A model generated the notes under the pieces. The model was not told the DNA's origin. It did no database searches and was given only the letters and a program-made list of their open reading frames with translations. A stretch of DNA of 64,000 nt, from contig NZ_CP040887.1 of NCBI RefSeq assembly GCF_006337125.1, positions 2,232,001 to 2,296,000 of the forward strand. The letters are read 5' to 3'. Source of the DNA: Serinicoccus chungangensis. Lineage in GTDB: Bacteria > Actinomycetota > Actinomycetes > Actinomycetales > Dermatophilaceae. Shown one piece after another: positions 58,576 through 64,000 of the stretch. Made by a program: the position numbers and the translations under genes. How positions within the stretch are numbered: the stretch's first letter is position 1; every line of letters starts with the position of its first letter.

Positions 58576-58661
58576 CGCAGAACCTGCTTCATACCTACCT
58601 CACGGGTGGGGCGGACCGGGCGCCGGCGATCGGGCGCCACCGGGTGGTGCGGAGGGACAGC

Positions 58662-58695
58662 GTAGCGGCCCGGCCCGAGGGGGCCGGGCCGCTAC
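58662..58695 (-). terminator. Strong intra-operon hairpin after the BMP gene
   Basis: GTAGCGGCCCGGCCC (58662-58676), loop of 4, and its perfect complement (58681-58695), 46 nt after the BMP stop on the transcribed strand. Such structures after a substrate-binding-protein gene usually cut off most readthrough or protect the upstream mRNA, giving more binding protein than transporter. Confidence 0.7.
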
Positions 58696-58740
58696 CGGGG
58701 CGGTGGTCCGCAGGTCAGGGGCCGACCGGCGGACCCCACC

Positions 58741-59907
58741 TCACTGCTGCGGGCTGTTGGGGGACTCGACGGTGATGTCCCCGGAGACGACCATCTCCTC
58801 CAGCATGGTGACCGCCTCGGCGAGCGACATCTCCTCGCCGTCCGGGCCGGTGACCATCGTGCCCTCGACGTCGTCGGCCATGTCGTGGTACTCGGCCAGG
58901 CCGACACCGTCGTTCTCCAGCGTGCCGACGTAGGGCTCGTTGGTGAAGTCGCCCTCGACCGCCTCGGTGACGGTGGTCTCGACCGCCGGGCCGATCTGCT
59001 TGAGGACCGAGGTCAGCATGAGGTCGGAGTACTCGGACGCCGTGAGGTAGCCGTCGGAGTCCACCCAGATGATGTGGACGCCGTCCGCCTCGGAGGCCGC
59101 CGCGGCGGCGCCGAGACCGACCGGCCCGGCGACCGGCATGATGATGTCCGCGCCCTGGGAGATGAACTGCTCGGTGAGGGTCTGGCCCTGGCTCTGGTTC
59201 TCGAAGTCGCCGGAGAAGGCGCCCTCCTGGGCCTCCTTGTCCCACCCGAGCAGGTTGACGTCGGTGCCGTTGTCCTCGTTGAACTTGTCGACGCCGTCGG
59301 AGAAGCCGTCCATGAAGACCGCCACCGACGGGATCTGAAGCCCGCCGAAGGTCGCGACCGTGCCGGACTCGGTCATGCCCGCCGCCAGGTAGCCGGCGAG
59401 GTAGCTGGCCTCGGCGGTGTTGAAGAGGATCGGCTTGGCGTTCTCCAGCTCGACCGGGTTGAAGTCGGCGTCGCTGAAGGCGGAGTCGATGAGGGCGAAG
59501 TTGGTGTCGGGGTTCTCCTCCGCGGCCGCCTGGATGGCGTCCTCGAGGAGGAAGCCGACGCCGATGGTGATGTTGCAGCCCTGGGAGACCAGGTTGGAGA
59601 CGTTGGTGGCGTAGTCGGTGTCCGCCTGCGACTCGACCTCCACGGGCTCGATGCCGAGCTCCTCCGCGGCGGCGTCCAGACCCTCCTTGCCCGACTGGTT
59701 GAACGACTGGTCGTCGAACCCGCCGGAGTCGGAGACCATGCAGGCCTTGAAGTCACCGGCGTCGCCGCCGGCGGCCTCGCCGCCCTCGCTGCTCTCGGCG
59801 CTGTCGCCGCCGGCGCTGGTGTCGTCTTCTTCGGGAGCCTCGCCGCAGGCGGCAAGGACGAGGGTGGCGGCCGCACCGGCGGCTGCGAGCTTCAGGACCC
59901 GACGCAC
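58741..59907 (-). CDS. BMP-family nucleoside-binding lipoprotein
   Basis: A 388-residue substrate-binding lipoprotein of the BMP/PnrA family. Signal peptide RRVLKLAAAGAAATLVLAAC with lipobox LAAC (Cys21), an acidic Gly/Ser/Glu-rich spacer (about 22-50), then the two-lobed domain: MVSDSGGFDDQSFNQSG, NLVSQGCNITIGVGFLLEDA, ALIDSAF, ASYLAGYLAAGM, GADIIMPVAGPVGLGAA and WVDSDGY. PnrA-type proteins bind purine and pyrimidine nucleosides; the flanking cdd supports that. GTG 59907 has an excellent SD (AAAGGAG, 6 nt spacing). Candidate -10 TACCAT at 59944-59949. Confidence 0.93.
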   Translation of the reverse strand: MRRVLKLAAAGAAATLVLAACGEAPEEDDTSAGGDSAESSEGGEAAGGDAGDFKACMVSDSGGFDDQSFNQSGKEGLDAAAEELGIEPVEVESQADTDYATNVSNLVSQGCNITIGVGFLLEDAIQAAAEENPDTNFALIDSAFSDADFNPVELENAKPILFNTAEASYLAGYLAAGMTESGTVATFGGLQIPSVAVFMDGFSDGVDKFNEDNGTDVNLLGWDKEAQEGAFSGDFENQSQGQTLTEQFISQGADIIMPVAGPVGLGAAAAASEADGVHIIWVDSDGYLTASEYSDLMLTSVLKQIGPAVETTVTEAVEGDFTNEPYVGTLENDGVGLAEYHDMADDVEGTMVTGPDGEEMSLAEAVTMLEEMVVSGDITVESPNSPQQ

Positions 59908-59943
59908 GGGATACTCCTTTGTCCTGTGGGGTATGACGCGACG

Positions 59944-59949
59944 ATGGTA
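59944..59949 (-). promoter_or_regulatory. Candidate -10 box TACCAT of the BMP-ABC-cdd operon
   Basis: TACCAT on the minus strand gives a leader of about 30 nt that contains AAAGGAG. No convincing operator is seen in the 167-bp gap. Confidence 0.4.
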
Positions 59950-60074
59950 ACCCTGGTGACTCGCCGGTAGGTGCCGCGGCTCACGCGCGCGGCAAGACGT
60001 GACGAACTCGTGACCTGCGCGGTCACACCCGTCACACCCGCCCCGCTCGGGCGCACCCGGACCGGCCGGGTGGG

Positions 60075-61379
60075 TCAGGGGTGCGTCTCCCCCAGCGCCG
60101 TGAAGACCGCCCCGGCGAGCAGCTTGGCACCCACGAGCACCGACCGCTCGTCCACGACGAGGTCGCCCTGGTGCAGCTCGTAGGTCGGCCCGCCCGGCGA
60201 CCGGGTCCCGAGCCGGGCCATCGCCCCGGGGACCTCCTGGAGGTACCACCCGAGGTCCTCGCCCCCCATGGACTGCTTGGTGGCCTGCACCGACCCCGCC
60301 CCCAGCAGCATCATGCCCGCCTTGGACAGCGCGACGACCGAGGCGTTCTCGTTGTCCACCGGCGGCACGCCCTTGGTGTACTCGACGCTCGCGCTCACCC
60401 CGTAGGGGGCGACCACCGCCTCGACGGTCTCGGTGAAGATGGGCTCGACGACGTCCCACAGCTCGGCGTCGAGCATGCGCAGGGTGCCCAGGGCCTCGCC
60501 GCGCGCCGGGATGACGTTGGCCGCGGCCCCCGCCCGCACCACGCCCCAGACGAGGATCGCGGCCGCGCGGGGGTCCAGCCGGCGGGTCAGCGCCGCGGGC
60601 ACCTCGGTGACGACCTTGCCCAACGCGTAGGTGATGTCCTGGGTCAGGTGGGGCCGCGAGGTGTGTCCGCCACGGCCCGTGATGACGACGCGCACCTCGT
60701 CGGACGCCGCGGTGATCGGCCCGACGCGCAGGCCGACGCGGCCGACGTCGACGGAGGGGTCGCAGTGCACCGCGAGCATCCGGTCGACCCCCTCGAGCCC
60801 ACCCTGCTCCATGACCTTGAGCGCGCCCCCGGGATGGGTCTCCTCGGCGGGCTGGAAGACCAACCGGACGGCGGCCTGCCGCGCGACCAGCTCCTCGGAC
60901 AGCGCGTGCAGGGCCAGCCCGGCCCCGATCAGCCCGACCGTGTGCACGTCGTGACCGCAGGCGTGGCAGACGCCCGCGGTGGTGGAGGCGAAGGGGAGCC
61001 CGGTCACCTCGTCGATGGGCAGGGCGTCGAGGTCCGCGCGCAGGGCGATGCGGGTGCGCGGCTCGGGGTGGCCGATGTCGACCAGGGCACCGGTGCCCGG
61101 CAGGGTGCGGACCTGCGCACCGGCCTGCGACAGCACGCCCGCGACGAGCTCGGTGGTCCGGTGCTCGGTCCAGCACACCTCCGGGTTCTGGTGCACCTGG
61201 CGCCGCCAGGCCAGCAGCTCCTCGGCGCGACCCTCGACCACGGCCTCGATCCGTCGCATCACCTCGGCGAGAGGGCGGGGTCCGGGCCGCTCCCCCTGGC
61301 CGGGGTCGGGGGCGGCGGTCTCGCGCTGGGTGCGGGCGTCGGTGGTCAACGGCTCTCTCCGGACGGGGCTGGGGGGCAT
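60075..61379 (-). CDS. M20-family amidohydrolase
   Basis: A 434-residue metal-dependent amidohydrolase (M20D). Metal-site motifs: ACGHDVHTVGLIG, QPAEETHPGG and the C-terminal His region GGEDLGWYLQEVPGAMARLG; a dimerisation domain lies between (GRGGHTSRPHLTQD). Family members hydrolyse N-acyl amino acids, aminobenzoyl-glutamate or indole-amino-acid conjugates; mycobacterial AmiA1/AmiB1, near deoD, are the closest contextual match. The substrate is unknown. ATG 61379 with a TATGCT box 5 nt upstream is the likely start; a TTG about 60 nt further in, preceded by GGAGAG, is an alternative. Confidence 0.87.
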   Translation of the reverse strand: MPPSPVRREPLTTDARTQRETAAPDPGQGERPGPRPLAEVMRRIEAVVEGRAEELLAWRRQVHQNPEVCWTEHRTTELVAGVLSQAGAQVRTLPGTGALVDIGHPEPRTRIALRADLDALPIDEVTGLPFASTTAGVCHACGHDVHTVGLIGAGLALHALSEELVARQAAVRLVFQPAEETHPGGALKVMEQGGLEGVDRMLAVHCDPSVDVGRVGLRVGPITAASDEVRVVITGRGGHTSRPHLTQDITYALGKVVTEVPAALTRRLDPRAAAILVWGVVRAGAAANVIPARGEALGTLRMLDAELWDVVEPIFTETVEAVVAPYGVSASVEYTKGVPPVDNENASVVALSKAGMMLLGAGSVQATKQSMGGEDLGWYLQEVPGAMARLGTRSPGGPTYELHQGDLVVDERSVLVGAKLLAGAVFTALGETHP

Positions 61380-61384
61380 CCTCG

Positions 61385-61390
61385 AGCATA
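61385..61390 (-). promoter_or_regulatory. -10 box TATGCT upstream of M20 gene
   Basis: TATGCT on the minus strand, 5 nt before ATG 61379, at the short end of leaderless spacing. Confidence 0.45.
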
Positions 61391-61446
61391 CGCGCGGCTC
61401 CCCCGCCACCCCCTCACCCCCACCGGGCGTCGAGCGGGGGGCGTCC

Positions 61447-62547
61447 TCACCCCGACCGGTCGCCGCGCGGGGTCGTCGCCGCGACGGCGTCGGCGACGAG
61501 GCCGGGCCCGGCGTACACCAGGCCCGTGTAGAGCTGGACCAGGTCCGCCCCGGCGTCGACCATCGCGGCGGCGTCCGCCCCGGTCAGCACGCCACCCACG
61601 CCGATGACCGGCAGGTCGGTCAGCCGGCGCACCTGGCCGACGACCTCCCTGGCCCGCAGCGTCAGCGGTGCTCCGGACAACCCGCCGCTCTCGGCCGCCG
61701 CGCGGGCCGCGTCCACGGCGGCGACCCACTCCCGGGACAGGGTCGTGTTGGTGGCGATGATCCCGCGCACCCCGGCGTCCACCGCCACGCCGACCGCCTG
61801 CTCCAGGGCCGGCGCGGTGAGGTCGGGCGCCACCTTGACGAGGACCGGGACGTCCGCCGCCCGCACGACGGCGGTGAGGAGCTCCCCCAGCGGACCGGCG
61901 TCCTGCAGCGAGCGCAGGCCCGGGGTGTTGGGCGAGGACACGTTGACCGCCAGGTAGTCGGCGAGCCCGGTGAGCGCCCGCACCGAGGCGAGGTAGTCCT
62001 CCACCGCCTCGTCCACGGGGGTGACCTTGCTCTTGCCGATGCTCACCCCGACGGGCAGCCGCACGGACCCCGCCTGCCGCGCGGCGCGGAGGCGGGCGGC
62101 GAGCGCCTCGACGCCCTCGTTGTTGAAGCCCATCCGGTTGATGACGGCACGGCTGGCCGGCAGCCGCACCAGGCGCGGGCGGGGGTTGCCCGGCTGCGGC
62201 CGCGCGGTGACGGTGCCCAGCTCGACGTGCCCGAACCCGAGGGCCCCCCAGCCCGCCACCGCCCGGCCGTCCTTGTCCATCCCGGCGGCCAGGCCGACCC
62301 GGTGGGCCAGACGCAGCCCCAGCACCTCGACCCCCCGGCCCCGGGGCACCGCCGTGCCGCCTGCTGCCAGCAGCGCCCGGGTGAGCGGGCTGCGGCCCAG
62401 CGCGTCCACGCCACGGACGGTGAGGTGGTGGGCCTGCTCGGCGTCGAGCCGCCAGGCCACGGGGCGCACCACCCCGCGGTAGCCGAGGCGTTGCGCGGCG
62501 CCGAGCACCCGGCGCGCGGCACCGGCGGACGGCGGGGACGAAGCCAT
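61447..62547 (-). CDS. pyrD: Dihydroorotate dehydrogenase (quinone), class 2
   Basis: A 366-residue membrane-associated flavoenzyme of de novo pyrimidine synthesis. The class-2 N-terminal helix ([33 protein letters not shown]) is present. FMN/orotate motifs: [43 protein letters not shown] with the catalytic Ser, [14 protein letters not shown] and [11 protein letters not shown] 62547 is fixed by a TAGGGT -10 box 7 nt upstream that overlaps the box of the divergent gene. Convergent or coupled neighbours: M20 gene downstream on the same strand. Confidence 0.95.
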   Translation of the reverse strand: MASSPPSAGAARRVLGAAQRLGYRGVVRPVAWRLDAEQAHHLTVRGVDALGRSPLTRALLAAGGTAVPRGRGVEVLGLRLAHRVGLAAGMDKDGRAVAGWGALGFGHVELGTVTARPQPGNPRPRLVRLPASRAVINRMGFNNEGVEALAARLRAARQAGSVRLPVGVSIGKSKVTPVDEAVEDYLASVRALTGLADYLAVNVSSPNTPGLRSLQDAGPLGELLTAVVRAADVPVLVKVAPDLTAPALEQAVGVAVDAGVRGIIATNTTLSREWVAAVDAARAAAESGGLSGAPLTLRAREVVGQVRRLTDLPVIGVGGVLTGADAAAMVDAGADLVQLYTGLVYAGPGLVADAVAATTPRGDRSG

Positions 62548-62554
62548 GAGGGCA

Positions 62555-62560
62555 ACCCTA
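62555..62560 (-). promoter_or_regulatory. -10 box TAGGGT of pyrD (overlaps divergent -10)
   Basis: TAGGGT on the minus strand, 7-nt spacer to ATG 62547; TA at 62559-62560 is shared with TAGACT on the plus strand. Confidence 0.65.
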
Positions 62561-62564
62561 GACT
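62559..62564 (+). promoter_or_regulatory. -10 box TAGACT of mannose-1-P guanylyltransferase (overlaps pyrD -10)
   Basis: TAGACT, 7-nt spacer, ATG 62572. Same geometry as the deoC/cupin pair. Confidence 0.65.
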
Positions 62565-62571
62565 GGCGGAG

Positions 62572-63684
62572 ATGATCACCTCCAGCCGCGCCGACGACGC
62601 CTTCGCCGACCTCACGGCCGTCGTCCCGGCCGGGGGCTCGGGGACCCGGCTGTGGCCGCTCTCGCGCAGCGCCGCCCCGAAGTTCCTCCAGGACCTCACC
62701 GGCTCGGGCCGGTCGATGCTGCAGGAGACGGTCGACCGCGTGGGCCGGCTGATCGGCGGACGGGTGCTTGTCGTCACCGGTCGGGCCCACGCGTCGGCCG
62801 TCCGGCGGCAGCTGGCCGGGCTCCCCCAGGACCGGCTGCTGCTCGAGCCCTCGCCGCGGGACTCCATGCCGGCGATCGGGTGGGCCGCGGCGGTGCTCGA
62901 GCGGGAGGACCCGCAGTCCGTGCTGGGCTCGTTCGCGGCCGACCACGTCATCGAGGACGAGACGGCCTTCGCGGACTGCGTGCGCCAGGCCGTGGTCGCC
63001 GCCCGGGGCGGCGCCCTGGTCACCCTGGGCATCCAGCCTCGACACCCCGCCACGGGGTTCGGCTACATCGAGGTGGGCCGGCGGCGGTCCTACCCCACCG
63101 CCCCGGACGTCCACGAGGTCGTCTCCTTCGTGGAGAAGCCGGACCGCGGCGTCGCCGAGCGCTACCTCGCGGGCGGGCGGCACCTGTGGAACGCCGGCAT
63201 CTTCGTCGTCCGGGCCGGGGTGCTGCTGGACCTCCTCGCCGTCCAGCACCCGGAGATGGTGCGCAGCCTGCGGCTGCTGGCCCGGGACCCGGGTCGGCTG
63301 GACGAGGTCTGGGGCTCGTTGCCGGCGGTGGCCATCGACCGGGCCGTCGCCGAGCCGGCCGCCCGCAGCGGCCTGGTGGAGGTGGTCCCCGCCGAGCTGG
63401 GCTGGGACGACGTCGGCGACTTCGCCTCCCTGGCCACCCTGCTCCAGGAGCACCCCCGCCACCCCGGCGTGCGGGTGCTCGGCAGCCCCGACGACGTGCT
63501 CGCGCAGGACTCCACGGGCCTCGTCGCCGCCCGCGGAGGACGGACCGTGGTGACCCTGGGCGTGGAGGGGGTCGTGGTCGTCGACACCCCCGACGCCCTG
63601 CTGGTCACCACCCGCGAGCACTGCCAGGACGTGCGCTCGGTCGTGGCCGCCCTGCAGCAGCTCGGCCACGAGGACCTGACGTGA
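62572..63684 (+). CDS. manC: Mannose-1-phosphate guanylyltransferase
   Basis: A 370-residue nucleotidyltransferase making GDP-mannose from mannose-1-P and GTP. Motifs: [16 protein letters not shown] (nucleotide loop), [32 protein letters not shown] (sugar-phosphate site), LWNAGIFV and GWDDVGDF. It has the single-domain length without the isomerase half of bifunctional ManC/AlgA. GDP-mannose feeds mannosyl lipids and glycans, which fits the GT4 gene that follows. Leaderless ATG 62572. Confidence 0.93.
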   Translation: MITSSRADDAFADLTAVVPAGGSGTRLWPLSRSAAPKFLQDLTGSGRSMLQETVDRVGRLIGGRVLVVTGRAHASAVRRQLAGLPQDRLLLEPSPRDSMPAIGWAAAVLEREDPQSVLGSFAADHVIEDETAFADCVRQAVVAARGGALVTLGIQPRHPATGFGYIEVGRRRSYPTAPDVHEVVSFVEKPDRGVAERYLAGGRHLWNAGIFVVRAGVLLDLLAVQHPEMVRSLRLLARDPGRLDEVWGSLPAVAIDRAVAEPAARSGLVEVVPAELGWDDVGDFASLATLLQEHPRHPGVRVLGSPDDVLAQDSTGLVAARGGRTVVTLGVEGVVVVDTPDALLVTTREHCQDVRSVVAALQQLGHEDLT

Positions 63685-63821
63685 CGGCGCGACCCGGCAC
63701 CGCACGCTCGCCCCGGCGTGCCCTGCGCGACGGGATCGGGCACCATCTGGTCACCCGTCGGCCACCCGACACACCCCCAGGGTCCGCCGACGACATACCC
63801 GACGCGCCGAGGATGGACCAC

Positions 63822-64000
63822 GTGCGCGTCGCCATCGTCACCGAGTCCTTCCTCCCCGCCCTCAACGGCGTCACCACGAGCGTCTGCAAGGTGCTGGAGT
63901 GCCTGCGCGAGCAGGGGCACGAGGCGCTCGTCATCGCTCCCGGCACCAGCCCGTGGAGCCCGGTCATGACCCCGGAGCACTACGCCGGCTTCCCGGTGCA
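63822..64000 (+). CDS. GT4 glycosyltransferase, N-terminal fragment (GDP-mannose-dependent mannosyltransferase-like)
   Basis: The gene runs off the right edge; about 60 residues are visible. [21 protein letters not shown], then [15 protein letters not shown], is the typical N-terminus of GT4 mannosyltransferases of the MgtA/PimB' group that use GDP-mannose to build mannosylated glycolipids. GTG 63822 is preferred, with GAGGA about 9 nt upstream; ATG 63813 is in frame three codons earlier. The 137-bp gap after the guanylyltransferase has no clear promoter, so the two may be cotranscribed. The exact acceptor cannot be judged from the fragment. Confidence 0.75.
   Translation, partial: MRVAIVTESFLPALNGVTTSVCKVLECLREQGHEALVIAPGTSPWSPVMTPEHYAGFPV

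Overview
The window is about 73% GC (my estimate), tightly packed and free of mobile elements. The gene set points to an actinobacterium: ClgR, a mycothiol-dependent maleylpyruvate-isomerase-type protein, AccA with the actinobacterial linker, a non-disulfide LpdA, and TANNNT -10 boxes 6-8 nt upstream of ATG/GTG (leaderless genes). Gene order at several loci (ftsK-rimO-pgsA-cinA-clgR; lpdA-punA-pmmB; MoxR-DUF58) fits the class, and I would guess Micrococcales, Intrasporangiaceae/Ornithinimicrobiaceae-like. The genus is inference. No tRNA, rRNA, CRISPR, IS or prophage was seen. No gene-free stretch exceeds about 190 bp.

Layout. 1-8.6 kb: DNA-repair helicase lhr (5' end outside the window) and endonuclease VIII nei2, with an APH-like kinase, an ABC-F ribosome-protection ATPase (preceded by a 4-codon leader ORF) and an actin-fold (ROK-like) protein between them. 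8.7-18 kb: on the minus strand ftsK, an MDMPI-type protein, rimO, pgsA, cinA, clgR and a PP-loop ATPase, with a plus-strand membrane dipeptidase. 18-25.6 kb: two small 2TM proteins, rnj, an EamA exporter, thyA coupled to a NUDIX-DHFR fusion, and an S9 peptidase. 25.6-29.3 kb: GNAT and GNAT/PIG-L fusion proteins, then an ArsR-SRPBCC pair. 29-34.5 kb: acyl-CoA carboxylase beta subunit and acyl-CoA dehydrogenase, divergent from a LiuR-like MerR regulator, then the biotinylated carboxylase alpha subunit. 34.7-41 kb: lpdA, purine nucleoside phosphorylase, pmmB, a PH-domain protein, a uridine-kinase-like protein and a polytopic membrane protein. 41-47 kb: DUF4129-DUF4350-MoxR-DUF58, with SpoIIM and RDD. 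47-60 kb: nucleoside salvage (add, deoC, deoA, cdd, and a BMP/ABC nucleoside importer), plus a ClC channel gene that appears frameshifted. 60-64 kb: M20 amidohydrolase, pyrD, mannose-1-P guanylyltransferase and the start of a GT4 glycosyltransferase.

How the genes work together. The 36-60 kb part contains almost a whole nucleoside catabolic route: import (BMP lipoprotein, ATPase, two permeases), deamination (cdd, add), phosphorolysis (deoA, punA), probable phosphopentose isomerisation (pmmB) and aldol cleavage (deoC). Most multi-gene units are joined by ATGA/GTGA stop-start overlaps, so translational coupling is the rule.

Most notable signals. (1) The octamer GGTATGCC/GGCATACC occurs 26 times, roughly ten times more than base composition predicts, in several reading frames and between genes. 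(2) A leaderless 4-codon ORF before the ABC-F gene contains a perfect complement of that gene's Shine-Dalgarno sequence. (3) Two divergent gene pairs have -10 boxes overlapping on a shared TA. (4) There is a NUDIX-DHFR fusion, and an actin-fold protein whose motifs look circularly permuted.
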